From: an uncultured Bacteroidales bacterium
GTDB lineage: Bacteria > Bacteroidota > Bacteroidia > Bacteroidales > Paludibacteraceae
NCBI GenBank assembly: GCA_934716995.1
Contig: CAKUYO010000032.1
Span: forward strand, 1-23,520
Length of the DNA stretch: 23,520 nucleotides
Direction of reading: 5' to 3'
This document shows, one piece after another, positions 11,939 through 20,496 of this stretch (position 1 is the first letter of the stretch; each line of letters begins with the position of its first letter). The translations under genes were made by a program, and so were the position numbers. The notes under the pieces are model-generated. The model was given only the letters and a program-made list of their open reading frames with translations. It was not told the DNA's origin and made no database searches.

Positions 11939-13539
11939 TACCAGACTTCTTGCGGGGGAGTGGAGGTCGTCTTCGGATAGTCGATATTATAGTGCAGACC
12001 GCGGCTCTCTTTGCGCTCGATAGCCTGGCGGGTAATGAGATAGCCGACATTGATCATATTGCGCAGTTCGCAGATGTCGCGCGTGGCTTTCACACGCTTG
12101 AACAGGTCTTCGGTCTCCTCATAGAGCAGGTCGAGACGCTCCCATGCACGGCGCAGACGGAGGTTGGAGCGCACGATACCCACGTAGGTGGACATCACCT
12201 GCCCGACCTCTTTGACGTCCTGTGCAATGAGGACGCGCTCCTCGTTGGAAAGGGTACCTTCGTCGTTCCAGTCGGGCACTTGCTCGTTGAAGCCGTAGTT
12301 TTCTATTATGCTGAGGCTGTGGCGTGCCGCTGCATCGGCGTAAACGACCGCCTCGATGAGCGAGTTGCTTGCCAGACGGTTGCCGCCGTGCAAGCCTGTA
12401 CACGAACATTCACCCACGGCATAGAGACGGTGGATAGACGACTCGCCGTCGAGGTTCACCTTGATACCGCCGCACATATAGTGGGCGCATGGTGCAACGG
12501 GGATATACTGCTTGGTGATATCGATACCTATGCTCAGGCACTTGGCGTAGATATTCGGGAAATGGTGTCTGGTCTCCTCGGGGTCCTTGTGGGTAACATC
12601 GAGGCAGACATGGTCGAGACCGTGAATCTTCATCTCGTTGTCGATGGCGCGGGCTACAATATCGCGCGGAGCCAACGATAGACGCGGGTCGTATTTCTGC
12701 ATAAACTCCTCGCCGTTGGGCAGACGGAGCACACCTCCGTAACCGCGCATCGCCTCGGTAATGAGGTAGGCGGGGTGGGTCTCACCGGGGTGGAAGAGAG
12801 CCGTCGGGTGAAACTGGACAAACTCCATATCCTGCACTTTCCCTTTGGCGCGGTAAACCATAGCGATACCGTCTCCGGTAGCGATATTTGGGTTGGTGGT
12901 GGTGGCATAGACAGCGCCCGTTCCGCCCGTAGCCATCAGGGTAATACGGCTGAGGTAGGTATCAATCTTTCCTGTCTCGGGATTGAGGATATACGCCCCG
13001 TAGCACTCAATGTCGGGCGTACGGCGTGTAACACGCATACCAAGGTGGTGCTGCGTAATGATCTCCACCGCAAAATGGTTTTCCAGTACGTCTATAAAGG
13101 GATTGTGGCGCACGGCTTCCATCAGTCCGCGCTGTATCTCCGCGCCCGTGTCGTCGGCGTGGTGGAGAATACGGAACTCGGAGTGTCCGCCCTCGCGGTG
13201 AAGGTCGAAGCCGCCCTCGGCGTTCTTGTCGAAATTGACGCCCCAGTTGACGAGTTCCTGTATCTGACGGGGAGCGTTGCGCACCACCTGCTCTACCGCA
13301 GCGGGGTCGCTCAACCAGTCGCCCGCCACCATGGTATCGTGGATATGTTTCTCGAAATCATCTACCAGCAGGTTGGTAACCGAGGCGATACCGCCTTGTG
13401 CCTTTGCGGTATTGGCTTCGTCGAGCGTGGTCTTGCAGCAAAGCGCAATCTTGTACTTCTGTGTACGCGCCACTTTCAGCGCGAAACTCATACCGGCAAC
13501 TCCGCCGCCGATAATGAGAAAATCATATTTACGGGTCAT
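11938..13539 (-). CDS. nadB: L-aspartate oxidase NadB
   Basis: A flavoprotein that oxidises L-aspartate to iminoaspartate, the first step of de novo NAD synthesis through quinolinate. The product is 533 aa, the usual size. The FAD-binding GGGVAGM sits at about residues 11-17 after the DFLIIGG strand. The substrate-site block HREGGHSEFRILHHADDTG and the late FAD motif GECSCTGLHGGNRLASNSL are intact. The C-terminal helical domain follows. ATG 13539 is chosen because family members begin a few residues before the first beta-strand; the longer frame runs through the promoter at 13564-13571. nadA and nadC are not in the window. It is followed by the NlpC gene with a one-base overlap. Confidence 0.96.
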   Translation of the reverse strand: MTRKYDFLIIGGGVAGMSFALKVARTQKYKIALCCKTTLDEANTAKAQGGIASVTNLLVDDFEKHIHDTMVAGDWLSDPAAVEQVVRNAPRQIQELVNWGVNFDKNAEGGFDLHREGGHSEFRILHHADDTGAEIQRGLMEAVRHNPFIDVLENHFAVEIITQHHLGMRVTRRTPDIECYGAYILNPETGKIDTYLSRITLMATGGTGAVYATTTNPNIATGDGIAMVYRAKGKVQDMEFVQFHPTALFHPGETHPAYLITEAMRGYGGVLRLPNGEEFMQKYDPRLSLAPRDIVARAIDNEMKIHGLDHVCLDVTHKDPEETRHHFPNIYAKCLSIGIDITKQYIPVAPCAHYMCGGIKVNLDGESSIHRLYAVGECSCTGLHGGNRLASNSLIEAVVYADAAARHSLSIIENYGFNEQVPDWNDEGTLSNEERVLIAQDVKEVGQVMSTYVGIVRSNLRLRRAWERLDLLYEETEDLFKRVKATRDICELRNMINVGYLITRQAIERKESRGLHYNIDYPKTTSTPPQEVW

Positions 13540-13563
13540 TCCCTTAACATTATATTTTGGGCG

Positions 13564-13595
13564 CAAATTTACAGCAAAATTGCGATATACGCAAT
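13564..13595 (-). promoter_or_regulatory. Promoter of nadB-nlpC
   Basis: On the minus strand TAAATTTG (13571 to 13564) is preceded by ATTG (13595 to 13592) with 20-nt spacing. It abuts the end of comF, so nadB can be expressed independently of the mre operon, though no terminator separates them. Confidence 0.75.
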
Positions 13596-13597
13596 AG

Positions 13598-14290
13598 TCA
13601 GCGTGCTTTTCCGAGGGCAAAGACGCTAAACTTCGCCCCGCGGCACGGGCGCAGAGCCTTTATGCAGGCGCGGACAGTGCTGCCCGTGGTGATCAGGTCG
13701 TCCACGATCAGTATGTGCTTGCGGTAGAGTTCCTCGGGGTGATTGACTGCAAAAACGCCCTCTACATTGGCGGCGCGGTCTTTGGCTTTCTGGAGCGCCT
13801 GCTGCGGGTTGTTGCGGATACGGCGCACGTGGGTGGTATCCACGGGAATACCTGTGGCTTCACTCAGCGCACGGGCAATCCATTCCGACTGGTTGTAGCC
13901 GCGTTCCCGCAGACGGCGCGGGTGCAACGGGATGGGAATGATCAGGTCGATGTCATCGAAGAAATCCGCCTGCATAAAGTCGTAGGCGGCTTCGCGGGCA
14001 AGGTCGTAGGCAATGCGCGGCTGCTCGTGGAATTTCATCTTGTGAATTACGTGCTGTATGTCGGCACCTTTGTCGAAGAAAAGGAACGCAGCAGCCCGTT
14101 GAAAGCGGGGCAAATCGCTGAACAGTTCCTCCGTCATATTGCCCCGCAGGGCGCATTGCTCCGTGCGTGGCAGGTGCTGTATGCAGTCGGGGCACAGAGT
14201 GGTGCTTTCGTCTTCCAGCAGGCAGCCGCACATCGCGCAGCAATGCGGATAGAAAAGCGACAGCAGAGAGCGTAAAACAAGCGTATTCAT
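13598..14290 (-). CDS. comF: ComF-family phosphoribosyltransferase-like protein
   Basis: ComF proteins (GntX in enterics) pair a Cys4 zinc finger with a phosphoribosyltransferase fold and are linked to DNA uptake or use in several bacteria. The product is 230 aa. The zinc finger is formed by CCAMCGCLLEDE and CPDC in the first 45 residues. The PRPP-binding loop ILIVDDLITTGST lies near residue 200, and the family block IPIPLHPRRLRERGYNQSE lies upstream of it. ATG 14290 overlaps the rodA stop (ATGA), which fixes the start and indicates coupling to the cell-shape operon. The enzymatic activity of this family is not settled. Confidence 0.93.
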   Translation of the reverse strand: MNTLVLRSLLSLFYPHCCAMCGCLLEDESTTLCPDCIQHLPRTEQCALRGNMTEELFSDLPRFQRAAAFLFFDKGADIQHVIHKMKFHEQPRIAYDLAREAAYDFMQADFFDDIDLIIPIPLHPRRLRERGYNQSEWIARALSEATGIPVDTTHVRRIRNNPQQALQKAKDRAANVEGVFAVNHPEELYRKHILIVDDLITTGSTVRACIKALRPCRGAKFSVFALGKAR

Positions 14291-15750
14291 CGTAGTTTTT
14301 CTACGCGTGCCACGTCCAGACGGAGGAATATAAACAGCAGTATGGTGAAGCCCCATAGCGAACTGCCGCCGTAACTGAAGAACGGTAGCGGAATACCGAT
14401 CACAGGCAGCAGACCGAGCACCATACCGATGTTGATTGTGAGGTGCAAGAGGAAGATAGACGCCACCGCATAGCCGTAGATCTGGCTGAACGTATCGCGC
14501 TGGCGCTCTGCCAGAAAGATCAGCCGCAGGATAAAGCAGAGATACAACAGCAGTACGCCCACCGACCCGACAAAACCCCATTCCTCGCCCACGGTGCAGA
14601 AGATGAAGTCGGTATCCTGTTCGGGCACGAATTGCAGTTTGGTCTGCGTGCCTTTCAGGTAACCCTTGCCAAGAAAACCGCCCGAACCGATGGCGATACG
14701 TGCCTGGTTGACGTTATAGCCCGCTCCTGTCGGGTCTTCTTTCATGCCGAACAGCACCTCGATACGCACGCGCTGGTGCGGTTGCAGCACCTTGGTAAAC
14801 ACAAAATCGCACGCATGCGTGAACCCGATACAGCATACCGTAAACAGCGCCACAAGCAGCAGACGGTAGTGGCGCAGATACACGCTTACCGCGACGGTGT
14901 AGATCGTCAGCAATGCTGCCACGCCCACCGACAACCAGTTGAAATTCACTGGAATCCATATATTGAGCAACGCACCAATGCCGAATACAACGGCAACACT
15001 TCCTACCAGTACCGGCGGTTCCCATTTGAAGCGGTTTTCTTTGCGCAGGAAGAATATCTCTATCGCGCAAATCAGCAGCATACACGACAATATCCCAACA
15101 TTACCCGTGCCATAAGGAAGCGGCACGCTGCCGAAACGAATACTGAGGATAAACAGCACCACGGCAGCCACACCGCACCACAGCACGTATCCGCTCATTC
15201 CCTGCCGGTAGAAAACCAGCAGAAAAGCGGCGAAGACAAGGGCGGAACCTGTCTCTTTCTGCAGTACCATAATGATGAATACGGGGATACCTATCAGTGC
15301 AAACGGCACCACCAGATCGCGCCATGTGCGTACCTGGTAGCCGTAGCGACCCATATATTTGGCTACCGCCAAAGCCGTTATACACTTGGCAAACTCGGCG
15401 GGCTGCAGGCTCACCGGACCGATGGTCAGCCACGAGAGCGAGCCCTTGATGTCGTGCGCCAGAAAAGGCGTTGCCAGCAGCAACAGCAGCATCAGACCGT
15501 ATAGTATATATGCCAGTATGTCGTACGTCTTATAGTCCACCAGCAGCAGCACGCCGCCCAGCACAAGCGAGCCCAATATCCATACAAACTGCTTGCCCGC
15601 ACGGTTGCCGAAATCGAAAATGCTCGTTTGGTCAAACGTGTAACTCGCCCCGTAGATATTCAGCCAGCCGAAGACAACCAGCGCCAGAAACATGCCGATG
15701 GTCGCCCAGTCCAAATTGTGCAATATGTTACCGCTTCTCGAGGCTCTCAT
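14287..15750 (-). CDS. rodA: SEDS peptidoglycan glycosyltransferase RodA
   Basis: RodA polymerises lipid II into glycan strands during lateral wall growth, working with PBP2. The product is 487 aa with about ten hydrophobic spans. It carries SEDS hallmarks: LSWLTIGPVSLQPAEFAK, QKETGSALVF, FVPEQDTDFIFCTVGEEWGF and the C-terminal LPVIGIPLPFFSYGGSS. It is longer than the 370-aa enterobacterial protein because of additional hydrophobic segments in the middle (about 195-310), as I recall for Bacteroidota homologs. ATG 15750 overlaps the mrdA stop by 4 nt (ATGA), which rejects the much longer upstream frame. Confidence 0.96.
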   Translation of the reverse strand: MRASRSGNILHNLDWATIGMFLALVVFGWLNIYGASYTFDQTSIFDFGNRAGKQFVWILGSLVLGGVLLLVDYKTYDILAYILYGLMLLLLLATPFLAHDIKGSLSWLTIGPVSLQPAEFAKCITALAVAKYMGRYGYQVRTWRDLVVPFALIGIPVFIIMVLQKETGSALVFAAFLLVFYRQGMSGYVLWCGVAAVVLFILSIRFGSVPLPYGTGNVGILSCMLLICAIEIFFLRKENRFKWEPPVLVGSVAVVFGIGALLNIWIPVNFNWLSVGVAALLTIYTVAVSVYLRHYRLLLVALFTVCCIGFTHACDFVFTKVLQPHQRVRIEVLFGMKEDPTGAGYNVNQARIAIGSGGFLGKGYLKGTQTKLQFVPEQDTDFIFCTVGEEWGFVGSVGVLLLYLCFILRLIFLAERQRDTFSQIYGYAVASIFLLHLTINIGMVLGLLPVIGIPLPFFSYGGSSLWGFTILLFIFLRLDVARVEKLR

Positions 15751-17570
15751 TTTGTCAGTACTGCATTGGATATTCGTTTCTTCAGGTCGGTGTGCTTGAT
15801 CCCGCCGGTGATGTATTGTTCCATCATCAGACTGGCAACAGGTGCCGCCCATGTGGCGCCGAAACCCGCGTTCTCCACAATCACCGCCACCGCTATCTGC
15901 GGGTTGTCCATCGGTGCAAAACCGATGAATATGGCATGGTCTTTGCCGTGCGGGTTCTGTGCCGTACCGGTCTTGCCGCATGTCTCTACGCCCTCAATCG
16001 GGTAGTGCCGTCCCGTTCCATAGACCATCACATGGTGCATACCCTCTTTCACTACCTCGAAATGTCTTTTCTCTATCGGCAGGATATGCTTGTCCGCCCG
16101 CATCGAGTCGTTGCGGTTCAGGTGCGGCGTGATAAAATAGCCTTCGTTCGCAATCGCTGCGGCTTGGTTCGCTAACTGTAGCGGCGTAACCAACAACTCG
16201 CCCTGACCGATACTCAGCGAGCGTATCGTGATGGCTTTCCAGCCTGTCTTGCCGTAGTAGCGGTCAAAGAACTTGACAGAAGGCACATTGCCTTTCGATT
16301 GCCCGCCGATGTCGGTATGCTCAAAGGTCTGCCCGAAACCGAACTGCATCATGTCGTCCCGCCATAGTTGGTAGCGGTTGCGGAAATCCTCGTTCTCTTT
16401 GCCGTAGCCGTCCATCTGCAGCATATCGCGGAAAGCCGCCCAGAAATACGGGTTGCAACTCTGCTCTATGGCTTTCACCAACGCCACGGGACTGCCGTGG
16501 TGGTGGGTACACTTGATAGGCGTCGAACCGGGACCGCTGCACGGATACAGTGTATTGGGTGTGATCGCCCCTTCCTGCAGGCACACCAATGCCTGCACGG
16601 TCTTGAATGTTGATCCGGGCGGGTAAGCCGCCTGCGTGGCACGGTTCAGCAGCGGCTTCGATTTGTCGTTCAGCAATGCGTTGTAGTTTGCGGAACGCTC
16701 TTTGCCTACCAGCACTTTCGGATTCCACGTAGGGCTTGATGCCAGGGCTAAAATCTCGCCCGTCGCGGGCTCTATCGCTACCACGCTGCCGATCTTGTTC
16801 CGCAGCAGTTCCTCCGCCAGCATCTGCAACCGGATATCCAATGTCAGCGTCAGGTCTTTGCCCGCTTGTGCGGGGTGGTCCAGTTCGCCGTTGTGGTAAC
16901 TGCCCTGGATACGTCCGCGCGAGTCGCGCATCAGTACCTCCACGCCTTTCTCCCCGCGCAGGTCTGACTCGTAAGTTTGTTCGATTCCATCGCGCCCCGA
17001 ATAGTCCCCGCGCGAATAGTACGGGTCTCTGTCGATGTCGTTCTGGTTCACCTCCCCCACGCTGCCAAGCACGTGTGCGGCGGCGTTGTAGGTGTAGTCG
17101 CGTAGCGTCCGTTTGCGGATATACATACCGGGATACAGAAAAGACGACTCCTGCAGCGTGGCAATGTCCTCTTTCTTCAACTGGCTCATAAACACCTGCG
17201 GCGTAAACGGGGAATAACCGCGGTTTTTCTTGCGGTCTTTCAGGTCGGTAAGGCGTGTGTCGAATTCTTCGCGGTCGATGTGCAGCGAGTGGCAGAACGC
17301 CGCCGTGTCGAAACCGTTGCGCATCTCGCGCATGATGAGCGTTACCTCGTAAATAGGCTGGTTGAAAACCAGCAACTCCCCGTTGCGGTCGTATATCAGT
17401 CCCCGCGACGGGTAAATCGTCTGGCGCACGAGGGCGTTGCTGTCGGCCTGCTCGTTGGTGGAGGTGTCCACTATCTGCAGTGCAAACAGACGGATGATAT
17501 ACACCAGCACTATCGCTACGGCAATACCGCTGATGACAAACCGACGCTTATAGTACTTGTCGTTGATCAT
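15747..17570 (-). CDS. mrdA: Penicillin-binding protein 2 (transpeptidase)
   Basis: PBP2 cross-links peptidoglycan in the elongation complex with RodA and MreBCD. The product is 607 aa. It has an N-terminal membrane anchor at about 11-30 and a dimerisation/pedestal domain with RGLIYDRNGELL (about 56-67). The transpeptidase domain has active-site Ser 320 in STFK, SCN at 371-373 and KTGTA from 533. The penicillin-binding motifs are all intact. The start ATG 17570 overlaps the mreD stop by 4 nt, and the stop overlaps the rodA start by 4 nt. Confidence 0.96.
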   Translation of the reverse strand: MINDKYYKRRFVISGIAVAIVLVYIIRLFALQIVDTSTNEQADSNALVRQTIYPSRGLIYDRNGELLVFNQPIYEVTLIMREMRNGFDTAAFCHSLHIDREEFDTRLTDLKDRKKNRGYSPFTPQVFMSQLKKEDIATLQESSFLYPGMYIRKRTLRDYTYNAAAHVLGSVGEVNQNDIDRDPYYSRGDYSGRDGIEQTYESDLRGEKGVEVLMRDSRGRIQGSYHNGELDHPAQAGKDLTLTLDIRLQMLAEELLRNKIGSVVAIEPATGEILALASSPTWNPKVLVGKERSANYNALLNDKSKPLLNRATQAAYPPGSTFKTVQALVCLQEGAITPNTLYPCSGPGSTPIKCTHHHGSPVALVKAIEQSCNPYFWAAFRDMLQMDGYGKENEDFRNRYQLWRDDMMQFGFGQTFEHTDIGGQSKGNVPSVKFFDRYYGKTGWKAITIRSLSIGQGELLVTPLQLANQAAAIANEGYFITPHLNRNDSMRADKHILPIEKRHFEVVKEGMHHVMVYGTGRHYPIEGVETCGKTGTAQNPHGKDHAIFIGFAPMDNPQIAVAVIVENAGFGATWAAPVASLMMEQYITGGIKHTDLKKRISNAVLTK

Positions 17571-18061
17571 CTGTTTCTGAGCAAATCAGCCCCTATAATG
17601 AGCAGGATACTGACAATCGAACTGACCACCACCTCCAACAGCGTGAACCAGAAATGCTGCACGCTCCACGCGGTCAGGAAGAATACCATCGTATGGTGCA
17701 GAAGCACAAGCAGAATCGTATATTTGACGAAATTGACCACACCTATGCTGCGCACGTCTATCTCGTCCGTCAGCCGCTCTCGGTCGCTTACGTACGCGCC
17801 TATCAGGTACGGGCGCACGTACATCAGCATGATACACGCCGCTATATGCACGCCCAGCGAGTTGCAGAACATATCCAGTATCAGCCCCGCCACGCCGCCG
17901 ATCAGCATATCCGCCCACCGCGGCAGGGTAATCGGCATAACCAGCAGACTGAAGATGTAGATGTACGGATGGCACACACCGAGAAACTGCAGATTGTTAA
18001 TCAGCAGCACCTGCAGCAAGAGCAGCAGCAGGAAACGTCCTGTTTGCTTAATCCAAACCAT
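17567..18061 (-). CDS. mreD: Rod shape-determining protein MreD
   Basis: A small inner-membrane protein of the elongation complex. The product is 164 aa with about five hydrophobic segments, including FLLLLLLQVLLINNL near the N-terminus and LLEVVVSSIVSILLIIGADLL at the end. GGVAGLILDMFCNSLG matches the family's conserved GxxxDxxxxxxLG pattern. It overlaps mreC by 14 nt and mrdA by 4 nt. Position in the operon is the strongest support, since MreD sequences diverge widely. Confidence 0.93.
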   Translation of the reverse strand: MVWIKQTGRFLLLLLLQVLLINNLQFLGVCHPYIYIFSLLVMPITLPRWADMLIGGVAGLILDMFCNSLGVHIAACIMLMYVRPYLIGAYVSDRERLTDEIDVRSIGVVNFVKYTILLVLLHHTMVFFLTAWSVQHFWFTLLEVVVSSIVSILLIIGADLLRNR

Positions 18062-18872
18062 TCGTCAGGGTCTCTATCTCGTCCAAATCGTCGTTTTCTA
18101 TCACTTCCACATATTTCAGCCGGCGGAAGTTCGTAGCCAGCCGCACACGTATCGTGTAGTACGAATCCCCCTCGCCCAACTCGGCGTCTTCCACGGTACC
18201 GACGGGAATATCCGCAGGGAAGATCGGACTCAGTCCGCTGGTTACAATCGTGTCGCCGCGGTTCACCTGTATATGGGTCGCCACGTCGGACAGTTGCGCA
18301 AAACGCGGGTCGCGCCCGTCCCATACGAGTGTGCCGACATAGTCGTTTTTCGCAAAGCGGCAACTCAGGTTCGTGTGCGTGTTGATAATCGGCAGCACCA
18401 CCGAGTACTTGCCCCCCACCGTCCGCACGATACCCACTACGCCGTCTTGGTTGCGCACGCCCATACCTGTCCGCACCCCGTCGCGCTCGCCGCGGTTGAT
18501 AGTCATATAGTTGTGCTGCTGCGTGGTGGTCATCTGCACCACCTTGGCGGACAGATAACGTACGTCGTATTGCGCAAACCGGTACACCGAGTCCGTCTGT
18601 ACGTTCTCTTGCAGGTTCTCCAACTCGTTCAGACGGTTGCGGAGCCGCATATTCTCTTCTGCCAGTTCCGCATTCTGCGTCCGCAGACCGAAATAGCCCG
18701 TTATGTCGCTCACCACCTTGTAGTTCCACGCCACCACGCGGTTCGCCGTGCTAAGCACGCTGCTCTGGGGGTACAGGTTGTTTTGCACTATCAGCAAAAA
18801 AGCAACAACTTCCAATAGTATGAATACCAGGAAGTTGCTGTATCGTAATATGAACTTAAGCAGGTTGTGCAT
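18048..18872 (-). CDS. mreC: Rod shape-determining protein MreC
   Basis: MreC is a periplasmic scaffold that activates PBP2. The product is 274 aa, with a single N-terminal membrane anchor (about 10-28, FLVFILLEVVAFLLIVQ). A coiled coil runs at about 65-92 (LAEENMRLRNRLNELENLQENV). The paired beta-barrel domain has YMTINRGERDGVRTGMGVRNQDGVVG and GDTIVTSGLSPIFPADIPVG. It lies 18 nt after mreB and overlaps mreD by 14 nt. Confidence 0.95.
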   Translation of the reverse strand: MHNLLKFILRYSNFLVFILLEVVAFLLIVQNNLYPQSSVLSTANRVVAWNYKVVSDITGYFGLRTQNAELAEENMRLRNRLNELENLQENVQTDSVYRFAQYDVRYLSAKVVQMTTTQQHNYMTINRGERDGVRTGMGVRNQDGVVGIVRTVGGKYSVVLPIINTHTNLSCRFAKNDYVGTLVWDGRDPRFAQLSDVATHIQVNRGDTIVTSGLSPIFPADIPVGTVEDAELGEGDSYYTIRVRLATNFRRLKYVEVIENDDLDEIETLTNGLD

Positions 18873-18890
18873 GCCTACTCGTTCCGCCTG

Positions 18891-19910
18891 TTAGCGGATA
18901 AGGAATCCGAAATGATCTACGTTTTTCAGGGCGATACCCGTTCCGCGTGCCACTGCCAGCAGCGGGTCGTCGGCTACGTGGAACTGAATCGTGATCTTGT
19001 CGGTCAGTCGTTTGGCCAAGCCGTGCAGCAGTGCACCGCCGCCCGCCAGATAGATACCGTTCTTTACGATGTCGGCGTACAACTCGGGCGGGGTAGCCTC
19101 CAGCGCTTGCAGGATAGCACTCTCTATCTTCGATATACTCTTCTCCAAGCAGTGTGCAATCTCCTGATAGCCCACGGGCACCGACATAGGCAGTGCCGTT
19201 ACCTTGTTCGGACCGATCACTACATAATCTTCCGGCGCGTCGTCCAGTTCGGGCAGTGCCGAACCTACCTGTATCTTGATACGCTCCGCCGTCGGTTCGT
19301 CAATCTTCAGGTTGTGCATACGGCTCATATATTCGATGATGTCCTGGTTGAAGTCGTCGCCTGCCACCTTGATACTCCGGTTGCTGACGATGCCGCCCAG
19401 CGAGATAACGGCAATCTCCGTCGTACCGCCGCCTATATCCACGATCATACAACCGGTCGGGCTCTCCACATCGATACCGATACCGATAGCCGCTGCCATA
19501 GGCTCGAAGATCATATATACATCGCGTCCGCCTGCATGCTCCGAACTGTCGCGTACGGCACGTATCTCCACCTCGGTGCAACCCGACGGAATACCTACCA
19601 CCATACGGATACTCGGTGTGAACAGGCGTGTCTGTTTCGGTATCATGCGTATCATCCCGCGTATCATCATCTCGCATGCGTAGAAATCGGCTATCACACC
19701 CTCTTTCAGCGGTCGGATCGTCTTCACCATCATTCCCCCGCGGCCGATCATCTGTTGTGCTTTCCGCCCTACTGCCACACACTTGTTGTCCACCGTACTG
19801 ATAGCCACTACCGACGGCTCGTTCACTACCACTTTGTCGCCGCACATAATCAGCGTATTGGCCGTTCCCAGGTCAATCGCCAACTCTTGCGTAAAAGAAA
19901 ATAATCCCAT
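18891..19910 (-). CDS. mreB: Rod shape-determining protein MreB
   Basis: The bacterial actin that orients the elongation machinery along the inner membrane. The product is 339 aa, the standard length. Nucleotide-binding motifs are AIDLGTANTLI (phosphate 1), VDIGGGTTEIAVISLGG (phosphate 2) and the adenosine motif YLAGGGALLHGL. It is first in the operon mreB-mreC-mreD-mrdA-rodA-comF. The start has an A-rich leader from the AATAGAA repeat (19917-19962), and the untranslated region back to the candidate promoter is about 320 nt. Confidence 0.97.
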   Translation of the reverse strand: MGLFSFTQELAIDLGTANTLIMCGDKVVVNEPSVVAISTVDNKCVAVGRKAQQMIGRGGMMVKTIRPLKEGVIADFYACEMMIRGMIRMIPKQTRLFTPSIRMVVGIPSGCTEVEIRAVRDSSEHAGGRDVYMIFEPMAAAIGIGIDVESPTGCMIVDIGGGTTEIAVISLGGIVSNRSIKVAGDDFNQDIIEYMSRMHNLKIDEPTAERIKIQVGSALPELDDAPEDYVVIGPNKVTALPMSVPVGYQEIAHCLEKSISKIESAILQALEATPPELYADIVKNGIYLAGGGALLHGLAKRLTDKITIQFHVADDPLLAVARGTGIALKNVDHFGFLIR

Positions 19911-19916
19911 TTCGTT

Positions 19917-19962
19917 CTATATTTCTATTATTCTATCGTTCTATCTTTCTATACTTTCTATA
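19917..19962 (-). repeat. AATAGAA-type repeat directly upstream of mreB
   Basis: Read on the minus strand it contains ATAGAAAG, ATAGAAAG, ATAGAACG, ATAGAATA and ATAGAAAT in a row, ending about 6 nt before the mreB start codon. It matches the repeats at 7801-7835 and 8770-8818 in type and in orientation relative to the nearby gene. Confidence 0.85.
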
Positions 19963-19968
19963 TCAAAG

Positions 19969-20001
19969 TCAGGTGGATGTCAGGAGGATGTCGGGTGGAT
20001 A
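19969..20001. repeat. Three-unit 11-bp tandem array in the mreB leader
   Basis: Units are TCAGGTGGATG, TCAGGAGGATG and TCGGGTGGATA without gaps, 59-91 bp upstream of the mreB start. Confidence 0.85.
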
Positions 20002-20062
20002 ACTATATTAACATTGTTCACTTCTCTATGCTCTTACCCTGTGGTTTCCCTGTTCCTGCATA

Positions 20063-20095
20063 GTCTATCCTAAGCCTATCCTATGCGCATCCTAT
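20063..20095. repeat. Second three-unit 11-bp tandem array in the mreB leader
   Basis: Units are GTCTATCCTAA, GCCTATCCTAT and GCGCATCCTAT without gaps. Its reverse complement carries GGATA/GGATG every 11 bp, as array 19969-20001 does on the plus strand. The two arrays are thus roughly inverted around position 20032. Confidence 0.85.
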
Positions 20096-20106
20096 AACAA
20101 ATTCCC

Positions 20107-20187
20107 CGCCGTAGGCGAATAAGATTTATGGCAATTTATGGATGTAAGGCAAAAAGATTTACTTGGATTTCTTGCCCGCAAGGGCAA
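20107..20187. other. Short palindromes and 10-bp-spaced repeat in the mreB leader
   Basis: CGCC-GTA-GGCG lies at 20107-20117. ATTTATGG recurs at 20124-20131 and 20134-20141. TTGCCC (20172-20177) pairs with GGGCAA (20182-20187) around GCAA. None has a U-tract on the minus strand, so these look like leader structures rather than terminators. No gene is present in 19911-20326. Confidence 0.5.
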
Positions 20188-20238
20188 AGGATATTCTTAA
20201 TAAACTCACCTGCCAACCCATAATACTCTAAAATTGCG

Positions 20239-20268
20239 CAAAGTTACAACAAAAAAACGAATTACGAA
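20239..20268 (-). promoter_or_regulatory. Candidate promoter of the mre operon
   Basis: On the minus strand TAACTTTG (20246 to 20239) fits the -7 box. The -33 element is poor (TTCG at 20268 to 20265, 18-nt spacing). It is the only consensus -7 box I found between tRNA-Asn and mreB, and it implies a leader of about 320 nt. Confidence 0.5.
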
Positions 20269-20290
20269 AGCCCCTGCCGTTTTTTGTATA

Positions 20291-20325
20291 AAAAAAGAGT
20301 GATGCACATTTCTGTCATCACTCTT
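20291..20325 (-). terminator. Terminator of tRNA-Asn
   Basis: AAGAGTGATG (20295-20304) pairs perfectly with CATCACTCTT (20316-20325) around an 11-nt loop. The A-run at 20290-20296 gives a U-tract on the minus strand just after the tRNA. Confidence 0.9.
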
Positions 20326-20326
20326 G

Positions 20327-20400
20327 CGCTCCCTCTAGGACTTGAACCTAGGACCCCCTGATTAACAGTCAGATGCTCTAACCGACTGAGCTAAGGAAGC
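20327..20400 (-). tRNA. tRNA-Asn (anticodon GTT)
   Basis: On the minus strand the acceptor GCTTCCT pairs with AGGGAGC (one T-G wobble). The D-stem is GCTC/GAGC, the anticodon arm TCTGA-CTGTTAA-TCAGG has anticodon GTT, and the T-arm is CTAGG-TTCAAGT-CCTAG. The discriminator is G and CCA is not encoded. Length is 74 nt. Confidence 0.96.
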
Positions 20401-20427
20401 ATATTTTCCCGCCCTCAAGACACATTC

Positions 20428-20475
20428 TTTCTCGAAAGCGGGTGCAAAATTACTGCTTTTTTTTGATATACCAAA
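20428..20475 (-). promoter_or_regulatory. tRNA-Asn promoter and conserved leader
   Basis: On the minus strand TAATTTTG (20452 to 20445) has TTTG (20475 to 20472) 19 nt upstream. The block 20428-20457 matches the tRNA-Pro block 6007-6036 at 27 of 30 positions, including leader CACCCGCTTTCGAGAAA. Confidence 0.85.
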
Positions 20476-20496
20476 GTTTTTTCCAAAAAAAATGCG

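Noticed and set aside
14443..15504. 353-codon plus-strand frame rich in Gln and His
   Set aside because: Antisense to rodA; the skewed composition is that of a reversed membrane-protein gene.
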